Shown here: piece after piece, positions 10,321 through 21,020 of the stretch | How the letters are laid out: each line of letters begins with the position of its first letter | Position numbering within the stretch: the stretch's first letter is position 1 | Assembly: GCA_031308135.1 (NCBI GenBank) | Contig: JAHLJT010008446.1 | Coordinates: 161,405,504-161,469,503, forward strand | Source: Acheta domesticus | Taxonomy: Eukaryota > Arthropoda > Insecta > Orthoptera > Gryllidae | Length of the DNA stretch: 64,000 bases | Direction of reading: 5' to 3' | Translations under genes and position numbers: made by a program | The notes under the pieces: generated by a model | What the model was told of the DNA's origin: nothing | What the model saw: only the letters and a program-made list of their open reading frames with translations | Database searches by the model: none

Positions 10321-13300
10321 ACAAATATTCATTGTTGCTGTGAAAAACAGATCATTTTTTTTCTCAAAAACAAATCTCTTCGGAATATAATCAAGCTCTT
10401 TTCAATACAATTTTTCACACATATTCACTGAAGTGAGATTAATTTTTGAAGGTCGCTACTTCCCGCACAATTTAGACAACGTATTCACACTTGTGCAGAT
10501 ACAAAACTAAATTTTGTATTGAAGATCTGCTAACTCAAAAAAGATAGTGTCGAAAGGTGAAAGTATAAAGTAATTTTATTGTCATAGTCCATTGTCGATT
10601 GTGCGACATTTTTTATAAAAATATTTTCAACGAAGCCACAGAACAAATCGGGGGCCTTTTAGGCCCCTTAAGTGGAAAGTGGGACTACCTAGAGAAAAAT
10701 CCAGATTTCTAAAAACCGATTAGTTTCGGTCTACTCTCCTTGTAGTATGAGCAACAAAAATGATTGTTTTAAGATGTCAAGAAATATTATTAGCCACAAG
10801 CAAAACACAACAGAATTACAACGATGAGAAGATGTCAAGGGGTCTCCGAAGCCCCTTAAGTGCATCGACGGGTTAAGACTATTCTAAGCATATTTTGTCT
10901 AATAAACTACGTGGATATTCCGAATGGTTGAACCGCAATAAGTATTCAAAAGTTGGCTTGAAAAATTGATTTATAGGCAAAACTTTGCATTATAGAAGCA
11001 TAGGAACACTTCAGAAACATCAGAAACTTCAGAAACAGTCAATTGTTTATTTACACAAGAAATGAATATATTTGCTCAGACAGAAAAATTAAGCGAGAAA
11101 TAAAAAAGCAGTCAAATTTTGTAAATTGAGTGCTTTTTTTATTTCTCGCTAATTTTTTCTTTCTGAAAAATGTATTCATATATTTTGTAAATAATAAACA
11201 ACTTATATGTTTCTGGAGTGTTTCTATGCTTCTGTAATGCAAATTTTTGCCTAGAAATCAATTTTTCAAACTAACTTTCGAGCGCTTATAGCGGTTTAAC
11301 CTTTCGGAATATTCACGTAGTTTATTAGACAAAATATGCTTAGAATTCTATTAAGAGTTTATTTTCGAAGTTTCAACGTTTCCTCCCGGACACCTGTATG
11401 TAGTATGCGGAAAGTTATGTAATTCTGCTCGAAAAAACGGCGGATTTTCGGGAGAAAAACTCTTATTACAGGGCCCTGGTAAACTAAAAAGTAGATAAAT
11501 CCAGTGGCTAAATTTAGAAAAATATCCTATCACACGTGGTGCAAGGCAAAATCCACGTTTTATAGCTCCTTGACACCGAGAAATCGATTGACGGCAAACG
11601 TCCCTGACCGTCTGTCTGTGAACAACGTTTAGCGACTAAACCGTTCAACTGATTTTCTCGAAAATTGATATTCCCCGATCGATCTGACTGATCTCATAAA
11701 CTTTCAATTTGAAACCACTATTTAACTTTTGGGAGGTACTCTACATCAAGCCCTTGGGACATTTTCAAAATTTTCAAAAAAATGGCTCCAACAATTTGGA
11801 CTAATTTTTGTTTTTGGATAGTCTGAAGGCCATTTAAGAAATGGCGCATGTCTCGTGTTGGTTAAAAACTCTGATTTTACAAAAATTGAAAAGTGCTTTA
11901 TATTTTAGCGTCTTCCTACAACAACAATTATGAAGATTCATTGTTTTCTAATGAAATGTGTCATAAAAAATGATTTTAAAATAAGGCCATGTTCAATTTT
12001 TCAAAAACAAGAGTATTTTATGCGAAATTTTGTGTCTAACATAGGCAATTTTTTATTTCCTTATGACCATTTTTAGTTAAAAATCGCCCAACGATTTTTG
12101 ATTAAATTGGAACCTTAGATAGCATAAATAAAGCTTAAGAGAGAGGTGCAAGTTTCATGTTCGTTTGAACTCCCTGACTTTGCAAAAAGTTTAAAACATT
12201 TTAAAAAAATTCGGGCGTCTTTCTACAACTAGTGTGAAGATACATTTGTTTTTCTTAATGAAATATGCTAATCAAAAACAGATCTTCACATAAGGTCACG
12301 TTGAATTTTTTGAAAATATGAATAGTTTTTCTATAATTTCCTGACAAACATAATAGCTCGCTCGGAATTCACTGCGCTTCGTTTCGGCGTCTTCTTACAA
12401 CTACAATTGTGAAAATACATTTTGTTTCTCAATGAAATGTATTGATCAAAACTACATATTCAAGTAAGGCCATGTTTATTGTTTTTAAATACGTGTAGTT
12501 TTTTCAATAATTTCGTGAAAAACATAATAGCCCGCTGCAAATTTACTGTGCTTCACACAGCTGGATGCGTCGTAAATTAGAATTTGCAATTTTGTGTATT
12601 ATTTCTTTGTTCGTTTTCTTAAATTGGATCTTTTGTCATACGTTTACAATTTAATTATTTAGAAATTATTTATTTTGAAATATTTGAAAAAAAAATACTA
12701 GCTCTCATGGATATCAGCAATGCAGGGAATACAACAATAAAATTCCGTTTCGCGCTCCGCGAAAGTGTGAATTACGGGTCATTATTGTGACTTGATATAG
12801 CTATTTGAAAATAAGTTATAATTGTCAAATTTATGTTGATATTTGCATGAAAATATTTAGTTTTCGTACCAAATGTTGTACCATTTGTAATGAGTAGAGT
12901 ATTTTTGTATAATTTTTGAATACTCTTCTCTAATCATGGCATGCATGCATTTCAATATTGTTCGGGATATCAGATTTCTTTTTACAATACAAGTTTACAA
13001 AACGTTTGTATTAATATTTTTATACAGTTGCAGAATTCACATAGTTTCTGACAACACTGCGATGAAAACAGTGGGTTGTTCGCTTCTTTGTTGAATTGGA
13101 CGTTTTCAAATATAGTTAAGCTGTTAGTGGCGCAGAAAGTGCAATATTTCAATACTACGTAACTGTTTCAAATAGCACGGGAAAGTATGTGCTGTTGAGC
13201 ACCACCAGCTTCCAAATTGAAGAAACCCCTGTCCATCTGACTCGAGTAGAAACCTTTGAGATTTTTGAAAATCTTTCTTCAAAATTTGGGGGTACTTTAC

Positions 13301-14046
13301 GCGAAGGCCACCGGCCGCTATCAAAACTTTTTCTCAAAAACGGTTTCCACACTTTTCTTTACATTTCTCTTAAGAATAGAGTAAAATAAACTTATAAAGT
13401 TGCCATAGGTCCGATTTTCAGAGTGAACTTTTGAAAATTCCAAAGTTGAAATTTACATCGGCGTCTTCCTACAGTTCTACAGATTATAAGATAGAAATTT
13501 TTCCTTCAAATAAAATTTGTTCTTCATGTGTGTTCTTTCATTAAGATCCTATACATTTTTTGGAAATTTTAGTAGTTTTCTCGCAATATTGCGTGAAATA
13601 TGTGCAATTCCTGAAAAATAACAAAAAACAATATTTTCTCAAAAACGGCTCCAAATTGTTCTTTAAACTTTTGTTAGAGGATAGTGCTAAATATACCTCT
13701 ATGAGATGACATAAACATAATGCTCTATTTTTGTTTTTTTCGAAAATTGGCGGCGATTTGTTCACATTATTATATTTATGAGTATATGCGCTTTGAATAA
13801 TGTCAAATAAAGTTTCTTGAAAACTGAACCGTTTTTCTGTGAAAACTAGCTCAAAATTCGGCATTTTCGAAACACTTAAACGCCATTTTCTCATAAATGG
13901 CTCCACGTTTTTTCTTCAAACTTTGGAAACGGTAGGGCCCAATTGCGCTCTTTTAATATGTTGTAAAATGTATTTTGCTATATTCTTTTAATTTTCAAAT
14001 ATTACACAAATGTAATTATTTTTTCAAAGATCTCTCATATCCTTAA

Positions 14047-15014
14047 CCCTTAGCTTGCCGACATGGAATCCAGTTCACACTGGTACCGATGTGGAGTTCC
14101 TTGTGGACTCATAACATGTTTCAATATTACAGTATTGATTTGTTTTCGAGTGAAGAGAAAAATTGAAACTTAAGAAAATGAAGCCTAAATGTAAACAATT
14201 AATCAGGATGTATTTGTTAATACGACTATTAATGAGAGAATATCATGGATTAGGAATGGTTGAATAAAGTTTGCAGACATTAATTAACGAATTTATCTTG
14301 ACAGTTAAAAATTATTGTAACATTAGAAAAAGTATTATGAAAAACTACTATCACTTCAGACGGAAAATCAAGTACAAACATTTTACTACCGCAAACACTA
14401 ATTTCTGAGGACAACGTTTATTAGTCATCTTTTTCTGCACTCTTGCACATTAATTTGTTCGTTATAGGATTTTGCATTACTGAGTTATTTCTTAGTCCGG
14501 TTCTCATTTGCAAGAAATAGATCATTATAGTCTCTTCCCCAGATTCTAGACAAACCTCTCGCATGATGAGTAAGGGTATTTTCAAGTTGATTGATGCGAA
14601 GATACTCTCAAAACTACGTGTACCATGTAATCCACCTCTTTGCCGCAATATTTTCTTCCAAAATCATGGTCATTAATATTTTACAGACTCACGTAACAGA
14701 TTTGACAATTCGTTTGTACATTGCACTTTCTTCAGAGGGAACAGTAACAAAGTGTATTAACTAGGCAAAGTCCGAGGGAACTTAGTGAAAGTTACAAGAC
14801 GTGAAGTCCCTATCTCTTCTGAGCGCCCAACCCAAAGGTGATAATTTCCATGAAAAAGCATTCCACCAAGAATAAGCTCGCGAAACCATTACTTAAAACC
14901 GCAGAAGGAAAAGGTACAAGAAGAATCAATATTATAAAAAATAACGTACATGGACGTACTGGAAGTTTTGGCAAGTCGGTGGAGTCCGAGGGACTCCACG
15001 TCGGTAGCAGAGAG
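14047..15014. mobile_element. TTAA-flanked piggyBac-like nonautonomous element
   Basis: It lies between TTAA at 14043-14046 and TTAA at 15015-15018. Imperfect terminal inverted repeats read CCCTTAGCTTGCCGACATGGA at the left and, on the opposite strand, CTCTCTGCTACCGACGTGGA at the right. Internal palindromic GTGGAGTCCGAGGGACTCCAC lies near the right end and a related GTGGAGTTCCTTGTGGACTC near the left. No transposase is recognisable; short frames (14421-14648, 14810-15037 minus) have no family signature. Confidence 0.65.
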
Positions 15015-15249
15015 TTAATATGCACATTTTCACCCAATTTGTAGAAAACTATTGTATTTGTGAGATAATGAGTGGTTAAATAACTTATCTTCGCTCAAAA
15101 ACATATAGCTGCTAATAGATCTCACTTCATGAAAGAATAGGAAACATTTTTAGGAAAGGTTCGAATTAGAGAGGGAAACGGTAATCAGGGAGTGGAAAAA
15201 ACAGCACTGGTTAGTAGTAAGAGCGGAGCCTAGACTGGAGATGAAATAA

Positions 15250-15415
15250 TTAATTCAATACGTAAGCAATAATTAAGTCAACTAGTAAGGTAATCAGTAA
15301 TGCTAATCTCTAATATTAATTAGTAAGGTAATCAGTAATGATAATAAGTAATATTAATTAGTAAGTTAGTCAGTAATAATTAATCAGTAAGCGATAATTA
15401 AGTTAATCAGTAGTA
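15250..15415. repeat. Degenerate tandem repeat
   Basis: Four to five imperfect units of about 35-40 bases contain AATTAGTAAGGTAATCAGTAATG, diverging to the right into AATCAGTAAGCGATAATTAAG. The AT-rich simple composition suggests slippage. The surrounding 15019-15690 shows no other feature apart from a GC-rich patch at 15420-15680 that I cannot assign. Confidence 0.7.
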
Positions 15416-15749
15416 AAATGATCGGAGAGGCGGTGGTACGGGCGATCTTCTGTGACGCTGTTTGATTTCAGTGGCTGAGAAGAGCGAAAGACTTGATGGA
15501 GAAGATGCCCACGCCAGAAAATAAATAAATAGTTTAGAAAAAAAACTAGTAGTTTAGCATGTACTCGTCTTCTGATGGCAGGTTTTTGCCCCTTCAGGGG
15601 GGTTTTCCTCAGCCTTACCTTATGGTCTTCTTTCCGCGGCTTTGATGCGATAAAGAGACCATGCGGGGTGAATGCCAGAATTCGAAAGGTTAGAATGCGG
15701 TAGGATATAGGTGTTGTAATGGCTTAAAGGCCTTCAGCCTAGCCACATA

Positions 15750-15960
15750 GTTAAAAGAATTGAAGTTATGTATAAATTTGTTATAATTACCTATTAAATA
15801 AATAAAAATAATAACTTCTAATAAAGTTTTTCGAAAACTCAAATATTTTCTGTAAAAATGAGCTTCATATTTCGAATTTACAGTAGCGCTTAAACGCCAT
15901 TTTCTTAAAAGTGGTTTCAAATTTGTCAACGACAATTGCCATTTAGGACGAGGTTTACTG
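15750..15960 (+). repeat. Helentron-like body fragment
   Basis: It aligns with 13760-13930: AATAAAGTTT(C/T)T(T/C)GAAAACT, AGCGCTTAAACGCCATTTTCT and TGGTTTCAAA/TGGCTCCACG occur in the same order. It is a second copy or a displaced tail of the long element starting at 8967. The region from 15960 to 16290 has no recognised feature. Confidence 0.5.
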
Positions 15961-16289
15961 TTCTTTAATATTCTTAAAATAATATTACTCTTCTACAATT
16001 AGGAAACCAAAAAATTAAGAAAATGTCAAAAAATTACCTTGGGTTGCAATAGATGGCAGCTGTCAAGAGTATGTGGCAAATCCGAATAGCTATCCGAAAC
16101 CAAAAGAAATAGAACACTAATACGGAAAGTCTTTGCCAGTCGGTATCACCACAAGTTTTTTTATTACGAAACTAATTAGATGATTATCAATTTGTACTGT
16201 ATATTTTTTCTCTTATCCAAAGAAATTTTGTGTAATCCGCGAACAGAATTCTTGCAATGGACTAGGGTTTAAGTATACATAGAAAGATA

Positions 16290-16572
16290 ATAAGACATAA
16301 GAACGAACTTTTCAGGACCTCATTCACACTATGCAAAGTATTGGATAGATGAGTCAATATCGTTCGTGCCAGGTCGGTATTTCTACGCAACGAGATCGAT
16401 GTTGAAAGTACGACGTTATCCGGTTTAGATCAATACACGAACAGCATATGAAGGTAATTTTAAGAGCAAGATGTTGCGGTCAATAACGTCAAAGGCTTTC
16501 GGAATATCTAAATATATTCCAATAGTTACTTCAATTTGGTCCATTCATGAAGCAACATCTTCAAGAAAAGAT
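16290..16572 (-). pseudogene. LINE reverse transcriptase fragment (Jockey/CR1-like)
   Basis: The minus-strand frames give pieces such as VTIGIYLDIPKAFDVIDRNI and EIPTWHERY, which line up with VPIGIFLDLSKAFDVIDHNI and EEIPYWHER in the better preserved LINE at 23140-23310. The FLDLSKAFD-type block is the first catalytic aspartate region of the reverse transcriptase, which copies the element's RNA at its target site. Several stops and shifts are present. It is cut at 16572 by the ACTAGT end of a Helentron-like element. Confidence 0.7.
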
Positions 16573-16800
16573 ACTAGTGGTGCTAAAAAAGCTCGTACTT
16601 TCTCGCCGTTAGTAATAGTTATGTAATACTATTTATACCACAATTTCTCTCAGAATTAACACATCTCAGTCATCATTTTTTGTAAAACTTATTACAAATC
16701 GTAGATTGTTTGGTACGAAAAATATATATTTTCAAACAAATATCAACAAAAATTTGACAATTGCTAGCGTACTTTTGCGAGAACTCTCGCATGTTAAAAC
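16573..16800 (-). mobile_element. Helentron/HINE-like end fragment
   Basis: It starts with ACTAGTGGTGCT...GTACTTTCTCGCC at 16573. Inner sequence TTGGTACGAAAAATATATATTTTC with AAATATCAACA...TTTGACAATT matches, in reverse, the 12820-12890 and 34140-34210 parts of the long copies. This links the ACTAGT end to the same family as the long copies at 8967 and 32491. The far end is not resolved. Confidence 0.6.
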
Positions 16801-16859
16801 TCCACCATTTTCCTATTCATTTGCCTATCCTTTCCATTAAGAAGGAAAGTTGATAATGA

Positions 16860-17925
16860 AACGTATTTTACTTGCTTAAAAACATGTACAAATGTAACTT
16901 CTAATGTACTTACAGAATATCGAACAAAAATAACAATGCAATTGATGTCGGAAACAAATTTTTAATAAAGGTTTATTAAGCATTATAGAGAGATGTAATT
17001 TGAATAACACCTACTTCTTTAAAACAATATTTGAAGCAATTGTGGGGGAAGGGGTCTGGCACCACGTGCAGGGGAGTGGAAGGACGGTAAGGGCGGAAGG
17101 TGCCCTCTGGGTCATTCCTATTCTCTTAAAGGCCTAAAGTGGATGAGGGAGCAATAAGAACAGGGATGACCCCAGTCATGTCAAACAGCAGTTAATTGGA
17201 GAGGTGTTACTTACATAGCCACCTGACGTAGCCCAGCCTCAGCGAGGACGGTTCTCCGGAAGAGCGACTTTGCAGCGGTCATGGCGACACTCGAAGTGCA
17301 TGGCGATCAGGGGCAAGGGCGGGAAGCTGCTAGCAGGACCCCGGAGGGTCTGTCTGGGCTAGTGGGATGGAGGAGTGTTGCCAGGGCCGGTTAGGGCCGA
17401 TCTGAACCGACTAGGGTGAAGGGAGGTCGGCAGGGCCAGTTTGAGTCTATCTAAACTGACGGAGGAGTGGAAGGTCCGTGCACACGGGCGACGAGCTCAC
17501 AAGTAGCATTCGTCCCCCCGCTAAGCGGAGGTCAAGCTGTTATATAGACCTATACTGCTGAGACGCTCTTTCCGCGGCGGAGCTACGTCATTATGCTTAC
17601 GCGGGCGCCAGCCGTCTGTGGCCACGCGACACAATTATTCAATATTCCTTGAGAGTTAGCTTTTCGATTTTCTTGACAGTCGTGTGATGTGTTTATTTGT
17701 TTAAAAAAATATAAAGGTAACTTGCATTGTACTAACACAATATCAAATAAAAATAAAAAAACAATGCAATTTATGTTTAAAATTTCAATAAATATTTATT
17801 CAATATCATGGAGAGTTTTCTTGGAACATTTCACAACACTTCCTAAAGAAAACGTTTGAAGTAATTATTTAATATTCTTTGACAGTTAGCTTTTAGATTT
17901 TCGTGATAGTCACAAAAAATATTAG
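16860..17925. repeat. Two-unit ~235-bp tandem duplication, first unit holding a solo LTR
   Basis: After the LTR insertion (17041-17631) is removed, 16860-17690 and 17690-17925 align as two units: CTTGCTTAAAAACATGTAC / TTTGTTTAAAAAAATATAAA, ACAATGCAATT, TTTGAAG(C/T)AATTATT(C/T)AATATTC(C/T)TTGA(G/C)AGTTAGC. It may be a dimer of a satellite-like repeat or two retroelement tails. Confidence 0.6.
17041..17631. mobile_element. Solo LTR (LTR retrotransposon remnant)
   Basis: This is a 591-bp GC-rich insertion beginning TGTGGGGG and ending CGCGACA, flanked by the 4-bp duplication CAAT (17037-17040 and 17632-17635). The TG...CA ends and 4-bp duplication are typical of Gypsy-type LTRs left after recombination between two LTRs. 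A TATA-like GTTATATAGACC lies near 17540. Internal near-repeats CAGGGCCGGTTAGGGCCGATC and CAGGGCCAGTTTGAGTCTATC are seen. The uninterrupted paralogous unit at about 17865-17900 shows the empty site. No primer-binding site or coding sequence follows. Confidence 0.7.
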
Positions 17926-18518
17926 CTTTTTACTTTTGAGAAAGCTACGTGTTTAAACCCGCTGAATTGAAAATTTCATCGAATGTTAACAAAAATGCTG
18001 GTATAGGTAAAACACAAACATTGCCTTCACTCATCACTGTACCCCCACGTCCCGCCACAATTAGGTACACACCTCTTATAGACCACGGCAAAACGTTAAT
18101 TGAATGGTTTCAATACACGCATAAGAAACATCTTCATATGTATCAAGCAACTGTAATAGTACTTTTAGTTGCTGCTGAAGAGCAAATCTTGAATTAATGA
18201 TTATACAAATAAACCTCTTCAGACTGCACAAACCACGATGTATGCAGAAAGCGTATATACAAGATTGAGGAATTTAAGCCTTCTAAGCGTGTCATCACAA
18301 AAAACACTACCAGCAACAAGGGCTGAAATATTTAGGTGGTATTGGTAGTATTGAAGCGCCGAACCGAAAATGTGATTGAATGTCCAAGAATGTCGTTAAT
18401 CTGTGAAAATGTTAACGTGTGAATTAACGTGTGAAAATGTTTTTTTTGAGGCCTATGGCCCTCAAAATTTTAGCTTTTAAGGCCCTAGAATGCTTCATTT
18501 AGGAGTTATTTAGCGATA
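17926..18518. other. No recognisable feature
   Basis: An 82-codon plus frame at 17949-18197 (MFKPAELKISS...) has no recognised domain and no visible splice partner. The rest is AT-rich with no feature seen. Confidence 0.4.
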
Positions 18519-18520
18519 TA

Positions 18521-19762
18521 CAGGGTGAGTCACGTAACTTTAGCACCTCCTGTAACTTTTGAACGGTTGAAGTAATTGCAATGCAGTTTTCACGGAAGTA
18601 CATGAGGGGAAGGGACTAATAGATACGTGCATTAATTTCTATTTTATCACTTGTATTTTACGAGAATTTTAGGTAACTTTGTTTTTTCAAATGGAATTAT
18701 ACATATTTTTTCAATCCACCATGACGAGCGTAAAAAGACAAATCCAATGATGTACATATTGTCATATGTTAGATAAGCATTTTTTTAAATAATTTTAATT
18801 TTTGCGACTGGGGTTTAACGGACATTTTGAACAGTCCACCACACAAGGTCACGCAGCGCTCCACCAGCAACGCGCGCCCGGCAAGGTAAGGGAGATTTGA
18901 AGATACGAAACATATTCCAACATTCACAAAACCATTGCAGTTTTTTCCTGAACTGTGCTTTCCATCCTTCCGTATTTTCAGATTTTCGACTTTCTTTGAT
19001 TGAAGGAATTAAAGGATGGAAAATAAGGATTTGTCATAAGTTTGTATCGTAATAAAATTGTTTAACTTCAACTCCATTTAATGGGGTTTCATAAGACGTA
19101 TTAATGGGATCTTGAAACAAAGCACAATAAGAATAAATAATAATGAAAACTGTACAAAAATATTGCGTATTTTGAGCAAACAATTTCAATGTTAATAAGA
19201 ATATAATAATAACTTAGGTATACAAATAATCTTACTTCAATAAATACTACTTAAGACAAATCCGTATTTTCAATCTCTAAGAAACACAAAATATCTGAAA
19301 ATGGATCAGGATGGAAAGGAGAGTTCAGGAAAAAATGCAGCAGTTTTGTGAATATTTTTCGTATCCTCAAGTACTAAAATCCCTTCCCTTTCCCGACCCC
19401 GCGTTTGCTGGGGGAGCACTGCGTGACCTGGTGGGGCTGACAGTTACAATGAAAATATCCGTTAAACACTAGTCGCAAAAAAATCACAATTACTCAAAAA
19501 AAAGCTTTTCTAAGAGATAACAATATTTATATCTTTGGATTTGTCTTTTTACGCTTGTCATGTTACACTGAAAAAATATGTATAGTCCCTTTTGAAAAAA
19601 CAAAGTTACCTCAAATATCTCGTAAAATACAAGTGATAAAAGAGAAATCAATACACATATAAATTAGCCTCAATTCCCTCATTCACTTCTGTGGAAACTG
19701 CATTGCAATATCTTCAACCGTTCAAAGTTACAGGAGGTGCTAAAGTTACGTGACTCACCCTG
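18521..19762. mobile_element. Long-inverted-repeat element with TA duplication (MITE/foldback)
   Basis: The ends are TA|CAGGGTGAGTCACGTAAC (from 18521) and GTTACGTGACTCACCCTG|TA (to 19762). Pairing of the two halves continues, with gaps, for about 500 bases: shared blocks include TTTAGCACCTCCTGTAACTTT, AATCCAATGATG-like and GACAAATCC stretches, a GC-rich block with CAAGGTCACGCAGCGCTCC / GGAGCACTGCGTGACCTGG, and CGTATTTTCAGAT / ATCTGAAAATGG. TA target duplication suggests mobilisation by a Tc1/mariner-type transposase. No coding sequence is present. Confidence 0.8.
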
Positions 19763-19764
19763 TA

Positions 19765-20389
19765 TATTCGAAAACATGGGTTAGTGTTGCGGGTTGCATA
19801 TGATATGAATATTTAGATACGTTTTTTTTAAACAAATCCTTCATATCTTTAAAGTCAAAGTGCAAATCGTCACTTCTCCGTAAAATTCTATTTCTTTAGT
19901 TCTCATTTATAAAGATTGGTTGCGTGTGAGAGCTGCAAAGGAAAGGTATACTCTTCTATATTATCTCAGTAATATAGGAGATGATAACAGGATTTCATAC
20001 AGGTAAATCATGTGCCAACAATCATACCTACTTCACAGAAATTAATCATTGTTGCCGAACCATTGTTGCATTCCAATCTAAAATTCTTTGAAGGATAGAT
20101 TTTTTTATTTTAAACTTGTGGACCCGGCAATGCTTCCTTCGCAATTGCAGTATTTTAACATCACACACACTTCTGGTCACGTGACTGTTAATAATATTTT
20201 ACACTACGCTGTGCAAAAATTCTCATAGATGAACGACTTTCTCGCAAGAGTGGGTTTGCTCATATGTCTGGGTTTAGACATAGTAGTCAAGTATCCTTTT
20301 CTTGAGACGTTCTCCCACTAAGGGTATTTTTCCCCAAGCTTTCAATTCATTTTAACGCGTCCTTTCCTCTTAAAAAGAGAAAAATAAAC
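19765..20389. other. AT-rich, no firm feature
   Basis: No open frame or repeat that I can name. The distal part may be untranslated or decayed endonuclease sequence of the LINE that becomes readable at about 20390. Confidence 0.3.
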
Positions 20390-21020
20390 ATTTCAAACAA
20401 AAGTAATGCTCGGATCACACAAGGAATTAGAAAATCGTGTAAAATCAAACGTACGCTTTACTTTATTTCTAAACATCATAACGTATCACTCGATTTCCAT
20501 ATATACTTCCGAGAATACGAAAGTATTTTAAGAAAAGTAATACTTCAGGCAAAAATAAAGAAAAATAGTCAGGACATTTTGAGCGCTAGTAACAAAACTA
20601 AAGCAATGTGGGATATTGTAAAAAATTCAACCACATCATCTCACCTTGTAGAGAATGTTATTTTAAAGGATAATAAAAAAGAGAAACGAGTAATCCGGAA
20701 AAAGTTGCCAATCTCTTCACTTTTCTAGAATTGCGTCTGATCTCACGAAGAGACTAAAACAACAAATTTCACCATCTTACGCATCCCAAAAAAATTTTCG
20801 ATACGAGGTTTATTTTCGAGACTTCTCCCAACAAAACCCACAGAATAGTCAGTACACTAAAAAATAAATATTCATCTGGTTTAGATGAATTTCCGGATTG
20901 TTTATTAAAAACTAGTGCACCTGCCTTTAAACATCCGTTAACTCACATTTTCAATGCTTCTTTATGTACAGGAATATTTCCAGATATTTTCAAAACAGCA
21001 AAAATTAAGCCACTTTTAAA
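20390..21020 (+). pseudogene. LINE ORF2, linker and N-terminal reverse transcriptase (Jockey/CR1-like), upstream part
   Basis: The frame read from about 20412 gives RITQGIRKSCKIKRTLYF, the Trp/Ile-rich linker that in Jockey and CR1 elements joins the endonuclease to the reverse transcriptase. From about 20878 it gives SGLDEFPDCLLK, then FPDIFKTAKIKPLLK, the first conserved RT blocks. The element would copy its own RNA into genomic breaks. There is at least one frame break near 20700. The frame runs to the last codon before a Helentron-like insertion at 21021 and resumes at 22924 with KGNTNEIQNYRPISLLS, so the two halves are one gene split by a later insertion. The endonuclease domain and ORF1 are not recognisable upstream. 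Confidence 0.8.

Larger units (their letters stand above)
9039..10872 (-). mobile_element. piggyBac-like element, degenerate
   Basis: It is flanked by TTAA (9035-9038 and 10873-10876) with inverted ends CCCGTCGATGCAC / GTGCATCGACGGG. Subterminal GGAGCCTCTGAGGCCCC and GGGGTCTCCGAAGCCCC are also inverted. The TTAA duplication and CCC start are diagnostic of piggyBac. At 1.83 kb it is shorter than an autonomous copy, and the transposase (minus strand) survives only as a fragment. Confidence 0.8.
8992..11396. mobile_element. TA-flanked foldback element interrupted by piggyBac-like insertion
   Basis: The ends are TA|CAGGTGTCCGCGGAGGAAAC (from 8992) and its reverse complement ...GTTTCCTCCCGGACACCTG|TA (to 11396). 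The arms continue inward: left 10877-11105 pairs with right 11119-11348, centred on AGCGAGAAATAAAAAAGCA / TGCTTTTTTTATTTCTCGCT. The left arm is broken after CACTTAA at 9038 and resumes after TTAA at 10876, exactly where a TTAA-specific element has inserted. Without it the foldback is about 570 bp with arms of about 280 bp. The TA duplication suggests a Tc1/mariner-type mobiliser. No transposase belongs to it. Confidence 0.8.
8967..13930 (+). mobile_element. Long Helentron/HINE-like copy split by nested insertions
   Basis: The family hairpin terminus is split. TTTTACTTTCCCGTTTATGTTAG lies just left of 8990, and its continuation TGTAGTATGCGGAAAGTTATGTAAT starts at 11397; joined over the insertion they align with the intact termini at 28239 and 32491. 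The body from 11397 to about 12900 is collinear with 32491-34230: shared blocks include CCGTCTGTCTGTGAACAACG, repeated TTACAACTACAATT motifs, AACATAATAGCCCGCTGC, and GATATCAGCAATGCAGG. Body-like sequence continues to about 13930. Open frames are short and broken. The minus frame 13541-13906 is paralogous to one at 15690-15935, which reflects repeat ancestry rather than a real gene. Confidence 0.65.

Noticed and set aside
13541..13906. 121-codon minus frame as a gene, because a similar peptide is encoded at 15690-15935
   Set aside because: The similarity follows from both being copies of the same Helentron-like repeat; stops and length differ and no domain is seen.
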